A stretch of 64,000 bases of DNA, taken from positions 6,293,489 through 6,357,488 of the forward strand of contig CM034144.1 of the NCBI GenBank assembly GCA_019914995.1, given 5' to 3'. This document shows positions 1-12,160 of the stretch, one piece after another; position 1 is the stretch's first letter, and every line of letters begins with the position of its first letter. The DNA is from Acanthochlamys bracteata. Taxonomy: Eukaryota > Streptophyta > Magnoliopsida > Pandanales > Velloziaceae. Position numbers and translations under genes: made by a program. The notes beneath the pieces were generated by a model. It was not told the origin of the DNA. It made no database searches and was given only the letters and a program-made list of their open reading frames with translations.

Positions 1-2875
1 TATTCGAAGGCATTTTTTTTCAGCAAATCAGTGAGGGGGGCAGCTATCTGTCCGTACCCACGAACAAAGCGACGGTAGTACCCTGTTAATCCCAAAAATC
101 CTCGCAGCTGTGACACCGACTTTGGGGCTGGCCAGTTGAGCATTGCATCTACTTTTGTATGATCAACTGCAATCCCACGCTCGGAGATAATATTCCCAAG
201 ATATTCAAGCTCACGGCAACTAAATTTACACTTGGATAAATTGGCGTACATGTGATTTTCCTGCAGAATAGACAAAACGATAGCTAGGTGCTTCATATGG
301 TCCTGCCAACTGTGACTATAAATAAGAATATCATCAAAAAAGACCAAGATAAATTTGTGGAGATGAGGTCGAAATATTTTGTTCATCAAAGATTGGAAGG
401 TAGAAGGGGCATTCGTCAAACCAAAAGGCATGACAAAAAGTTCGTAGTGACCCTCGTGGGTATGAAACGTTGTCTTGTGAATGTCTTCCTCCCTTACACG
501 GATTTGGTGGTACCCTAATTTTAGATCGAGCTTAGAGAAGAATCGAGCTCCATGGAGCTCATCTAACAACTCATCGATGACCGGAATAGGGTACTTATCT
601 TTCACCGTAATCTCATTGAGTGCTCTGTAGTCTACACAGAATCGCCAAGACCCATCCTTCTTCTTTACTAATAGTACGGGGGACGAAAAGGCGGAGCAGC
701 TAGGTCTGATGATACATTCATTTAGCATCTCTTTTACTATCCTTTCTATTTCTGCCTTTTGCACTTGAGGGTACCTATATGGCCGCACGTTAGCTGGCTG
801 TGCTCCAAGAAATAACGGAATACCATGATCATGAGTCCTTCTAGGCGGTAGCGGCCAAATGGGGCTGAAAACTGACTGAAATTGTTGGATCAACGGTTGA
901 AGGGTAGATGGAATTGCTGACGGCTCATCCGAAACAACTCTTGAATCTTTACTGATTGCCATTAGGCGTAATGAGCATAGTATGTGGCCTGTATGCAAAT
1001 TGGTCAATCGTGAAATTCTCTCTTCACGAATACCTTGTAGGATAAAATTCTGACCATGCATAGTGAAACGCATGTCTGAACGGCGCCAGTTACAGACAAC
1101 GTCCCTAAGACTCTCCAACCATTGTATTCCCAGCACTAAGTCCATCCCTCATAGAGGAAATGGATATGCTTCGACTACCATCTCAGCACCCTGTACCTCC
1201 AAGGGAATGGCCTTGTAGACTACCTCAATGGAGTGTGGTCTATCGTCTGCAAGCTCCACCTTCAATGGTCTCACTTCAGTGGATTGTAGTCGTAGATGTT
1301 TTGCTAACTTGTCGTTGATGAAGTTATGGGTGCTTTCCGAGTCAATCAAGATGTATACCTCTTGTTTCTTGATCTTGCCGACAACTCGAATTGTCTGCGG
1401 TCCTATTAGACCATGCATTGCACTAAGGGATAGCTGTGCATCTCCAGCTGCGGTCTCGTCAGGATCGCCGGAATCTTCTCCTTCCACACTGTCGTCCTCT
1501 GTTATTCCAGCGATGGAATACATCTTCATTATACATTTGTGTTCCTTATAATATTTATCATCACAGTAGAAACATAGACCTTTTGCTCTACGTTCATTAA
1601 TTTCGGACACTGATAATGATTTGGGGCGGCCTTGGGTGGAGCCTAGGAAATTAGTGCCGGTATTTCCTGCAGGAACCATTGTTGTATTGCTCGTTGGAAC
1701 CGAGCTTTCTTGAGACGAAGATGACTGAAACCGGTTCAGGCGGCCAAAAGTTTGCTCTAAGGTTAACTTCTGCTCGAACATCAGTGCTATCATATAGGCT
1801 TGCTGTAATCTGCATAGCCATAACATCCATATCTATTTGCTTCGACAATCCTCTATAAAATCTTCCAATTAAGTCTTTTTCTGAGGTGTGGTCCAATCGA
1901 GAACGCAAATCTTCAAACGTCGCCTGGTATTCGGATACAGATCCCGTTTGCCTTAATTGTTGCAGCGAAAAACTAGCATTGCCGAAGATTGTCGGTCCAA
2001 ATCGGTGGAGTAGTGCTGCTGTCAAGTTCTCCCAAGAGTGATGCGGTTTATCCCGTTCATAATTTCTATACCATCGGTTGGCCTCTCTTTGAAAATACAT
2101 AGCAGCGATAGTGACTTTGTCTGTGGCTGACGTTCGATAATACGTGAAGTATTTTTCTGCTGAGTAGAGCCAGTCGTGTGGCTCTTTCCCATCAAAGGCA
2201 GGGAATCGATGTCGATCCCGGGGCATAGGTGATTGTATCTATGTGTTAGTTTGGGGATTACTGGTGGGTGGGCTACGATTCTGCTGATGAGTTGTTGGTA
2301 GTGGGTTATAAAGATTAGTGGTGGTAGCATATGGAATTGGTTGCTGGTTGTATGGTGCCAAGGGGTATGATCTAACAGGAGCTGATGATAAGGGTAAGGG
2401 CTGTAGGTTATTCGGTAGTGGCGCTATTATGGATGTAGTATTCGACGGAGGTGCTATTGTGGGTATGTAATGTCTGGGTAGTATGGTAGTAGTGGTTATC
2501 ATAGGAGTTGTTGGAGTATAGCTGGTCATTAATGGTGGTGATAGGTGTCCAAGGTTAGTTTGCAAAGGTGAAGCCTGGAGGGATGACAACGGTGCAAGGT
2601 TAGAAGGGCCTGGCTTTTTCCTACTCTGCTGTGATGGTTGATGTGCTTTGAGTACTTCCATCAAGTCAACCATATGGCGGCCAAGTTGGTTGATGGCTGC
2701 AATGAAAAGCTCATACTTATCGTGTGACTCAATTGCACTTGGTTGTTGGGTGGGATTTACCTTATGAGGGGTTTCAGGTGTTTGCAAACAAGAGGTGGAG
2801 TGGATGTCATGAGGGGACGAAGGTGACAATGGTGAGCTCGGAGTGGAAGATGATATTGGATCCATTATGATCGGT

Positions 2876-2888
2876 GGCTCTGGTACCA
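2876..2888 (-). other. Primer binding site, initiator tRNA-Met type
   Basis: On the minus strand the site reads TGGTACCAGAGCC. The common plant site for priming by the initiator Met tRNA is TGGTATCAGAGC, so this is a near match with one change. It sits between the LTR and the gag start, as expected. Confidence 0.7.
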
Positions 2889-2890
2889 CT

Positions 2891-3316
2891 TGTGATGGTT
2901 TGAGATTATTCAAACTACAAACGGGGCTGCCTTATGTAACTGAGAACAAAAGATTGAAAGAAAAAAAATACAAGTAAAATTAAAATAAGGTTTTCTCTGT
3001 GCTCCATATGAGATACATGAGTGTTTACTTATAACCTAACTTTAAGACTCCCAAGATAGTAGGATTCTTGAGCTACTAGGACTCTCTAAACGGAGCCTTT
3101 ATTTGACATGGAAAATAGAACATGTTTCCTAATGAAACCAAACTTTACTAATGATCAAACTCTCCTAATAATGACATCTAGCTCTGCTGGAACTACTTGT
3201 AGTTCTGCCCTTCTTTCAGTGCCTCGCTATAACTCTTGCAACCAATGCATTACCTTGGTGCCATTCTTCTGCGCTCACTTCGTCTGAGTGTGATTACCTC
3301 ATTGGCATCCTTGACA
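2891..3316 (-). repeat. Long terminal repeat (element 5' LTR)
   Basis: On the plus strand this 426-base block begins TGTGATGG and ends CCTTGACA, so it has the TG...CA ends of an LTR. It lies two bases from a primer-binding-like site, exactly where the element's 5' LTR should end. The partner LTR would be left of the window. Bases 3317-3321 (AAATG) would be one half of a target-site duplication, which cannot be confirmed here. The ends are inferred from position and terminal dinucleotides only. Confidence 0.7.
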
Positions 3317-3324
3317 AATGTAGT

Positions 3325-3443
3325 GGAACTTAAGTTCCATTTGTGTAGAACTGGAAACTCGAGTTCTCAGTTCTACTTATAATTAAAACATAGAAAGTTG
3401 GTAGAACTCCAATTCTGGCGGAAGAAACTGGAGTTCCACCAAC
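3325..3443. repeat. Cluster of three GAACT/AGTTC palindromes
   Basis: Three inverted repeats follow one another. The first is a perfect 14-base palindrome, GGAACTTAAGTTCC (3325-3338). The second has 9-base arms GTAGAACTG and CAGTTCTAC (3345-3353 and 3368-3376) around an inner AACTCGAGTT palindrome. The third has 15-base arms with one mismatch (3397-3411 and 3429-3443). All share the GAACT/AGTTC core. They start nine bases beyond the LTR end. They may be the end of a small hairpin-type element, but I cannot assign one. Confidence 0.6.
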
Positions 3444-4544
3444 TTGAAACACGCCCCGATGCTATTGCTGCCTTCTTCGAATCTACTAAAAGTAGATACT
3501 AATTCATGAACATTACATTGTCTCGTTCTTGTGATGGAAGATATATACATCAAGAATCACTATATATTCAATAGTATGAATTTTGCGAAAATTTTCATTG
3601 CAGCCTACCTTCTAATACATGTTGGAAGCGAATCAGCCAGAGAAGAGGAGACAAGCAATTAAGGGAATAAGAAGCAGTGACAGACAGCAGCAATGACAAC
3701 TCGTGGTGGCGGCGAGCAACGCGATCGCAGCGAGAAGGAGAAGAAGGGAGTAGCGAGCGGCTGCACAAATGCTCAGGCGAGGGAGAAGAAGACGTCTCAC
3801 AACAACAGCCACAATCGCGGGTGGCGACGAGACTCGTGGGACGAGTGGAGGGGAAGGAGGACGCGGCGGTGGTGAAGTAATGATTTGAGGATAGAAAAAG
3901 GTGTAGAAAGGAAGAAGAAGACGAGGCAAGGACCCAGTAGAACCTCGAGCGATGGCGCTTGACTGTGACAGCGACGACGGAAGTGGCAGTGGTGATGGTC
4001 TTTATAGCAATGAGAAGAAAGAGAGGGAGAAGAGAAGGAGATCAACGAAGAGGGAGAAGGAGATCGCCGGCGTGCAGAGAAGGAGATGAATAGTGTGGCA
4101 AGGAGATCGCCAGCGTGCGACGACAATGCGGGCGAGAGGTGATCTAGATTGACGATTGAAGAAAATAAAACTAAAGCAGTGTGATAAATACAATAACATT
4201 TGATGAATAATATTGGAACTCCAAATTTTAACAGTAACCGAGAATTCTCTTCACTTGATTACACCCCACATTGGGGTGTAAGAAATTAGGCTCGTTTGAG
4301 GATTAATGGAGAGTAAAATTCTCCTTCATTAATCTTATGAATTTATTTCCAAACAAGAGCAATCGAGAGTAATTAATTCACTTACTCTTAATTACTCTAC
4401 GTTACTCTCAATCCAAACATAATGTAAGGACCTGTTTGAGTATTTAGTAACATTATTAATAATTATTGTATTATATATTACCATTTCACCAAAAGAAAAC
4501 CGATCTTAATAAAACTAATAAATAAATATCTGCCTGAAATAAGT

Positions 4545-4790
4545 AGCGTTTGGTAATATTTATAAAATAAAAATTTTCTGAAATATAAAATATTTTTATA
4601 TTTTTTTAAAAATAAGCTTTATTTTTTTATTTTTAAAAAATAATAAAAATATATAATAAAAAGTTTTTATTATATAAAATTTTTTATATTTTAAATTTTT
4701 AAATAAATTTTTTATATAATTATAAAATATATATTAAAAAATATGAAATAGAAAAGTTAAAAATCAGTGTTTAGAAAATGTAATTCCAAT
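4545..4790. repeat. AT-rich dispersed element, copy near cornichon
   Basis: One of the clearest copies of the family. It opens with a GCGTTTGG-like edge, then carries a TTTTTAAAAATAAG-type block, an AATAATAAAAATATA block and a TTTTTATATTTT-type block, and ends in AAAATATGAAATA followed by a short unique edge. The same block order recurs across the window. Confidence 0.55.
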
Positions 4791-5059
4791 CGCTCCGAAG
4801 TAGTTCACCTTTTGTATTTCTTTTGTATTTTATTTTCATTTCCAAATAATTGAAGTGTTATAGAGAAGAAATACAATTTAAATCCACTTAATTCAAGTAC
4901 ATAATGAATTTCTCGCGCTTCTCCATCTCCCCCAAAAAATTTTCCAAAAATTTTAGAGAAATATGATCTTCTCCGTTCTTGTGTTCATCAATCAATCAAT
5001 CAGTAACGACAGATTTGCGAAATCTCGATGATTCCTCCGTCTGATTCCTAGAGTGAGCT

Positions 5060-5075
5060 TTCTCTCTCTCTCTCT
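5060..5075 (+). repeat. TC microsatellite in cornichon leader
   Basis: A short pyrimidine (TC) run lies 25-40 bases before the cornichon ATG. Such runs are common in plant 5' leaders and core promoters. No function is claimed. Confidence 0.6.
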
Positions 5076-5099
5076 TATCCAAGTTTTCAATCTCCATTA

Positions 5100-8000
5100 A
5101 TGGCGTGGGAGCTGGTGTTGTGGCTCTTCTCCTTCATCGTAGCAATCGCTCTCATCGCTCTCGCTGCTTATCAGGTTCGTTCGACGAAATCCCGTTTCCA
5201 ATCTGTAGTAGCATGTCATCTCATTCTACTACTAAAGTACTAGTAAGCTTTGATGATTTTGTGAGCAGTTACGGGCAGCGGCTACATTTTTATTTGATTG
5301 CAATTTAGATATCTTTCGATTAATCCATATGTTTCATCAAATGTTGGAAGATAGATGAGAATGCTCGCTTGGACATGAAATTAATACTAGGTAGTAATTA
5401 TGTTGTTGGATTAGTGCTAATTAGGATGTGAATGCTGCATAAACTTGTTATCTTGGTAGTAGTATTTGATTTTCAAAAAAGATCTCCTGATAACATGATA
5501 GAGATTAATCGAACTTGTAAATTTGCCTTAGTTGTAGTAGGTTGTACTTGTTATTGACTCTACTTAGAGGTTATGTTATTTGAATTAATGCCAAATGTTC
5601 CATAAACCAGTACTCTTAGTAACTTTCAAAAGAAATGCTCCCTGATTTGTGATAGCAGTAAATCGAACTTGGCAATGTAAGATAAAAGCACTACCTTGGG
5701 CTTGAAATTGATAGCAGGTAGTGGTTCTGGCTTTCGATAGTGCTAGCTTAGGGTTGAATGTTGCTTGAGCCAGGTAATTAGTTGCATGTTGTTCAGTTCA
5801 TCAGTTAGAGCAAGAAACAAAGAGGAAGTGACCACTATTTCTCTAAGTGGCTGATGAGTGCAAGCTCTTTTTAGGTAATAGAGTTTGCTGAGTATATTTA
5901 TGTCTGTAATAGTGATACATTTCAAGATTCTAAGGTCATAAGCTCGCTCCGGGTGCTACCTAGATGAAAATCTAACTGAATTCAGTACTAGAAATAATCA
6001 AATTTCAAATCCTTGCATAAACGACCACAGAAGTACTCCTTTTGCTGTTTTCTGCTAGTAGAAACTTGATTACTACCATTAGAGTATGATGTATAAGACT
6101 GATTGTTGTCTCAAGCTTGCATGTGAAAAACTATTACTTAGTAAGCTACTCCCTTACTATAGGAATATAACAATTATTAGCTTCCTGCATAAGGTTGAAG
6201 CACTATGCCACGGACCTTAAAATTTGCAAAAGTCATTTCTGGTCTCTCTCAGTTGAGCTTCTTCTTCCTGTACTATTTCTTTGCTTATTTTATTCTTCCA
6301 GTAAAGGGAGGCATGCTTGTTTCTTACTACTGTCTCATCTGTTGTCAAGGACATTTCCCTAGTTTCGGTTGTGGCTTGAGCTCTGCATTTCTCTTGTGTA
6401 AATCTACTTACTATGCTTGTTGGACTTTCTTTGGCAGCTTATTTGCTTATCTGACCTGGAGTTTGATTATATAAATCCATATGATACATCTTCCAGAATA
6501 AATGCCATTGTAGTTCCAGAGTTCATCGTGCAGGGAATTCTGTGCCTTCTTTTCCTCCTAACATGGCATTGGTTCCCCTTTCTAGTAATGGCACCTGTCA
6601 CCTACTACCATGTCAATCTGTAAGTGCTAACCTTTTACTGAACTTTTACTTCTTTGTTGGTACAATGAATATTTGATCTGAACTTGTTTGATCTACATGT
6701 TGCGACATTGTTATGTCCAGTTAGATTATATTCATAGCTATAACATCTCTGTTCCAGAGTTATATGCAGCTTTACCAATATATTGTCAAAATATCTTTCC
6801 CGCCAGACTTTGCTTGACATAACATAATTCTCTTCCATTTTACATTTTGAAACTTTTGAGCTTTGACTTTGTTTGAAATATTCATGACTAAATACGTACT
6901 CTTGCAGAATCATATCTTTTCCCGAATGAATAATTATGGCCTTCGTATGTCTTAGTGCGCCGGGGTGAAATTATGCCAATCTGTCCTACGTATTTAGTCT
7001 GCCCTGTTGTATATGTTGGCTAGTCTTCATCGTGTATTACAGCTGAGATGATGCTTCTGCTTTCCATCTATTTTGACTCATGTACCACTAGGTTTATCAA
7101 GCTTTCTTTTTGGGTTCCTCCTTGTTGTATACGTTGGCTAGTCTTCATCGTGTATTACGGCTGAGATGATGCTTCTGCTTTCCATCTATTTTGACTCATG
7201 TACTACTAGGTTTATCAAGCTTTCTTTTTGGGTTCCTCCCTGTTTGTATAATGTTGGCTAGTCTTCATCGTGTATTACGGCTGAGATGATGCTTCTGCTT
7301 TCCGTCTATTTCGGTCATGTACTAGTAGGTTTATCAAGCTTTCTTTTTGGCATTGCATGTTAACTGGTCTCCAAGTTGCTCCCTTTGCCCACCCCCTGCT
7401 TGTTGCCTGCTAATTCTATCTGTAGTATACTAGTATTCCTGTTTGTTGTTTTTCTTTCCCTTGTTTATGTTCTTTCCTAGCCGCTCTTCTTACGTGTAAT
7501 GGCTACTCATGTCAAATGTCCTGAGGCTTATTCATCTACATTATTATTCTGTGTGTCATCACAATGATCATTGGCTCTTGTTCCCTCATTTCCACTTGTA
7601 CATAACTTGTAAACGCCTTATTAAAACAATGTGAGTTTGGCATGATGACAATGTGAACATGAGCTGAAGGAATTTTTCTTTTTATGTTTTTCCGAATATC
7701 AGCTTGATGGGTGATGCCTTTATAAGCTAAATTGATCTGTTACATCAATACATCCTAGAAGAATATTTTAATAGGTCAGACTCCGTTATCCTCATTTCAT
7801 CTATATGCTCTAATCAGTAGGTTCTTCATGGTTCTTTATGTGGGAGCCGTAGTTCCCCTCTTTACGCTCCTTTCTTAACAAAGTAAGGTGAGATCTTTAG
7901 CTACTTGTAATTGTTGGTAGGTTATTTTGAGTATTATTTAATAAGACTTGAAGCTGGAGAAACTAGTCTTTTAGACTTGGCGAAGTTAAGAGCATTGACT

Positions 8001-8844
8001 AGTGAGGCAAAATCTGATCTATCAAGCACCTGTCAGTGTGACTTTCTTGTTTTGATAGAAAATTTATATTTTTCTTTCTGCATTGGTTCTAGGTATACCA
8101 GAAAGAAGCATCTGATCGACGTTACTGAAATTTTTAGACAATTAAATGAGGAGAAGAAGTATAGGATGGTCAAGCTTGCTTTTTATTTCGTCCTATTTAT
8201 CTTAGTCATATTCAGGTATTCTCCTTCTTAAATATTTAGTAGTCTTTATATTAGCTTAATCATTCTGGTGATAGCAATCCATAGGTGATTTCCATCAAAG
8301 CCTTTTTCAATGCTCATTTACATTATCTCGAATGTACTACATTTTTTTCACTGAGGCATTAAATTAGTAAAGAAGAGTTTCACTGGTAGCGGTTTCCTGA
8401 ATTCATTCATATATTAAGTTCAACCTTCATTAGAAACCTGTGTTGTCTTTCTTTCCAAATTGTTGTTTATGGTCAAGCAGTCTAGTATGCTATTTAGTAA
8501 TTTCATTTATCATAAGTGCACTTCGTTATTATTCATTTTACTGAAAATCCTATTAAAACTTAAAGGAACTTAATACTTTAATAAGTCCAGTATGATAAAC
8601 GCACGGTTTCAAGTCCAATATTTTCATTTAAAAAAATGTTGGTATCTCTACTGCAAAGGGTGTCATGCTTCAGAAGACGTCAAAATTCATATGGCATTTT
8701 TTAGCTGAAAATTTCTTTAGTTACTTTTCAGCAAATTTCTTTAATTGATGGGAAAAAATCTTATGTTGCAGGCTTGTGATGTCTGCAATTACTTTGATCA
8801 TTGAGGATGGTGAGAATTTGCTGGAACATGGAACTTTAATATAA
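5100..8844 (+). CDS. CNIH: Cornichon family protein (CNIH homologue)
   Basis: This is an ER-membrane cargo receptor for COPII export; plant cornichons recruit membrane proteins to ER exit sites. Coding exons are 5100-5174, 6438-6619, 8093-8215 and 8772-8844, all with GT-AG borders and matching phases, giving 150 residues, the usual plant length. The first exon encodes MAWELVLWLFSF and a first hydrophobic helix. Exon 2 carries the family signature of Leu-Glu-x-Asp-Tyr-x-Asn-Pro, then VVPEFIVQG and the LLTWHW segment. Exon 3 holds the conserved LIDVTEIFR stretch followed by EKK and a hydrophobic helix. Exon 4 gives the last membrane segment and a short acidic tail. Intron 2 is 1473 bases and carries a three-copy tandem repeat. 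The start is the first ATG after a TC-rich leader and fits the family. Identification is firm; which paralogue it is remains open. Confidence 0.93.
7011..7350. repeat. Three-copy tandem repeat, about 118-120 bp unit
   Basis: The anchor GTTGGCTAGTCTTCATCGTG starts at 7015, 7133 and 7253, so the periods are 118 and 120. Copies are near-identical through GATGATGCTTCTGCTTTCC and TTTATCAAGCTTTC. The array lies wholly inside cornichon intron 2. High similarity between copies points to a recent expansion. Confidence 0.9.
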
Positions 8845-11800
8845 GGTACTAATTGTGCACAGTAGTTTTTGAGAAATGACAACATATCTAGTATCAAAAT
8901 TTTCATTTATTTACAGTATATAGGTTTTAAATTCCTCTGTGATGTTTTTTGGACACTGTTTTACCTGTCTCTTTAAGAAATAAACCGTCACGATTTAAGG
9001 GTAGTGCTACATAAAAAATAATTGCATGAAACTTTTGGTAAGACGCTGCATTTCGTGGATCATTTAGTGTTCTAATGACCTTCTTCGTACTATTCAGTTG
9101 GCCAGGGATTGTATGTTTGGTCATAAATCAATCCTAGTAAGAAAGATGATAACTGTAAATCCCTTTAGTATTGCAATTGGCCTTCCAAAAAATTGAAGTT
9201 TGAAGGTGATACAGTGTTCTTTAAAAGAAAATTCAAGGTTAAATGGTGTGGCAACCTGGATTTTATCCATATTGCATTAATTCTTTGATAAGATCTCAAT
9301 CTGGACTTGAAATGTCATGGATATGAGCAAGTTGCTTGCTGGTTGTCTTGATAGAAGACAATTTTATTTTGGTGAAGAAGCTCAAATACCACTTAACTTG
9401 GCACTAAACTGAGTAGATACTTCACTTGGAGTCAATCTGTGAAATTTTCTGGTTACAGAGTATCTGGAAGACAAGGGTCAATTGTATATACTTGTGTATA
9501 TGTTGTTTCTGAACATCAATTTCAGAACTTCGTGTCAGTTTTCCAATGAAATCTTGTGATATGTGCCTGCAGCCATCTCCTTGTGATATAGCCCTTTCTC
9601 TATCAATTATCCTGAGGAGATTGTACCATTTAGTTCAGGGTTATAAAATCATGTTTTATGTCCATTGCTGGACTAATACACTTTACAGCAGCTTGCCTTA
9701 ATTTTTACTTTTCTAATCATATCCTCTACGTAAATAGATGAGATAACAGTTTATTTTTCCTTGGCCATTACTTGAAGTGAAGCTAACTAAATGATTCTAT
9801 TACAGGTAGTCATAAAAGTGGGTGCATCTTGTGACGTAATGCAAAAGAGTCACTCATGTAAAATTCAAAATAGAGAATTGAGATGAGCAACAGAGCCAGT
9901 ACTCATAAAAGACCAAATCTTGCTTCTGCAGTGAATGTTACAAACTACCTTAACTGTCTTCCTACTTTATATATGCTCTGATGATTAACTTCCAAAGTGC
10001 TATTCTTTGCACTGGGGATGAGTTATTTTTTGACCAACTGTTATTCTTTGTCCTAATTGGAATTTTTAATAGGTTGTATTGTGCATGTAGTGCCTGAATA
10101 TGTTTCTACTACTATGGTATTTGAAGTTAACATTGTCGGGAACTCGACTATCATGGAAGGACCTTATAGAAACCAGACTTACGTGAGGGGGGAAAAAGGC
10201 CCAATTAGTGGGTTATTTATTGAATGAGATAGATCCACAGTGGGTTTAGGTAGATGTTCTGAGGCGTCCACCTCCACTTTGGTGGGTCCTTTGGGATAGT
10301 TGCACTATAAAGTTTGGAATAAAGATTGTCTTTTGAAGAGGTTAACTTTTGAACTTCTTAACTTAAACATGTAAATAGACGAACATAACCAATTGAGAGG
10401 ACCATGGCTCTTTCATTAAAGTAGGAGACAAGAGTCCATGGTCCAGTACTTGTGTAGTGGCTATGTCATCAGATTTAAAGATAAGAACAAATATTACCCC
10501 CACATGAGGGTTTTAGAGCTGTGTCTCTTCTTTAAACTACAAAGCACATGTTCATCATGTTCACCACATTAATGTTTGCTGCAACTCTAATCAAACTCCA
10601 ATGTTCATGCAGGAAGGTTTGTTACTCATTTGATTCTACTTGATTGCGTGATTGAAATGATTCATAGTATTTGATTGTTAGCCATTATGTCCAGGCTGTT
10701 CTAGAACACATATATGTAGCTTGACCATTTCTTATGAGACTAGGGTTTGCTGTAATTGACATATTAGAGATAATACATGCCGGCTATTGATCCCTAGTAC
10801 AGAATATTTGTGACTGTTATTTATCCAGGGAATGGTTTGACTATTGCAAGATGCTAGTGAATGAAAGTTATCAAATTTGGGTTTTGGAACTTGCCCATCT
10901 ACAGTTGTTAAGATCGATATGCTGAACCTAGTCAATTTATCTTTTTTCTTCTGATTTATAGTGTTACCTTTGAGCAGTGTTTCACTGTTTTATTTCAAGT
11001 TGCATATTATTCAGAAGTCTTAAACTCCTGTATAATTAAGTTATGGAACAGATTTATTAGGTAGATTATTGATGCCAAGTGCTGTTTGAGTAATTGTTTT
11101 AGTTGCAGCTTTTAAGCAGGGTGCACTCTGTTTGATAGCATGAGATTGGAAAAGGGACAGAAGGCCAATCCCTTGTCAGCTGATCACATGTTTGGTCCAT
11201 CTTAAAAATGGATTTTCTGAGTCCTGATGGCATGTTAGCTCTATGTTCCAAGTTATGTTAAGTGAACCAGGTTCTTTCTTAATTACTTCTTATTGAATAC
11301 ATTTTCCTTCTTGGTAAAATTTCTTACATATTCTGCATTTCTCGTCCTTGTATGGAGCAATAATTCTTTGTACCATAATTTGAGTCTCACTTTTACCAGC
11401 TTTATCGATACTTGCTTTGCATAACTTTAAGCTTTGAACTATTTTGTTGATCGAGTGGGACACTGATTGTGGCGACCGTCTTTTGGAAACCTAGATGAAA
11501 ACAGGTATTATTCAAACTTGATATTCTCATAAAACATGTTTTGATGGGAAATTTTGGCTATGATATCCATGTGCAATATCTCTCTATGAGGTCAGAACAC
11601 AAGATTGAGCAATTAATGTAAAAGCATAAATTAGGATTTGCATTATCATAGCCAATTTCTTGCAAGCAAATCGAAATTTATTAATGGTATTTGTACTACA
11701 GAAACTACAATAATCTGTTCTATTAGTGAGTTAAGGTGAATGAATGATTCACTGTTTTTACGGCGTGTTTTCCTAGTCTTGTTATCCAGAATTTTTGCAG

Positions 11801-11903
11801 AAATTCAAGGATTACATTTGAAATTTTACGAACATTTAGTTTATCTAAGGACGCAATTTAGTTTGTATCTTATTATGTAAGAAAGCTACAGATTCATTCT
11901 TAC

Positions 11904-12160
11904 GGGACGTTCATGTTGTTTTATAGAAGTAATTTTGAAATAGAATTTTTTTAAAATAAAAAGTATTTTTATTTTTAGAAAAAATAAGTTTTATTTTTTT
12001 TACTTTAAAAAATAATAAAAAAATTTTATTATATAGAATTTTTCATAATTTTTAAATTTTTAAATAAAATTTTAAAATTTATAAAAAAATATATTAAAAA
12101 ATATGATAAAAAATTAAAAAATTATTTTTAAGAAACGCTTTCCAGACGCTCTTTATAGTT
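11904..12160. repeat. AT-rich dispersed element, well-preserved copy
   Basis: Runs from an edge near GGGACGTTCATG through AT-rich internal blocks to AAGAAACGCTTTCC. The AAACGC-type edge recurs in other copies (for example near 22390 and 59450). No coding capacity. Confidence 0.55.

Larger units (their letters stand above)
1..3316 (-). mobile_element. Ty3/gypsy LTR retrotransposon, partial, decayed
   Basis: Read on the minus strand, the order is LTR (2891-3316), tRNA-type primer binding site (2876-2888), gag (about 1650-2870), a CCHC zinc-knuckle region (around 1550-1600), a retropepsin-like protease region (around 1200-1400) and reverse transcriptase running off the left edge (about 1-900). 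Recognisable short motifs are a gag core rich in W and Y, a knuckle with C-F-Y-C and H-K-C, a protease-like DSxSTHNF, and an RT catalytic core ending in FDDIL. The gag-protease-RT order with an initiator-Met-type primer site fits Ty3/gypsy. RNase H, integrase and the second LTR must lie outside the window. The copy is broken, with at least several breaks, so it is best read as a fossil. Its age cannot be set without the second LTR, but motif preservation suggests a fairly recent to middle-aged insertion. Confidence 0.9.
3317..5099. other. Intergenic: palindrome cluster, purine-rich island, AT-rich element
   Basis: No gene recognised. It holds three palindromes at 3325-3443, a purine-rich GC-elevated island at about 3620-4140, and a copy of the AT-rich dispersed element at about 4545-4790. 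The short open frames in the purine-rich island are low in complexity (Arg/Glu/Ser or Leu/Pro runs on opposite strands) and match nothing I know. The last 150 bases are probably the cornichon promoter and leader, with a TC run at about 5060-5075. Confidence 0.6.

Noticed and set aside
3633-4126. Leu/Ser-rich minus-strand frames in the purine-rich island
   Set aside because: Composition-driven, overlapping in several frames, no domain or start context.
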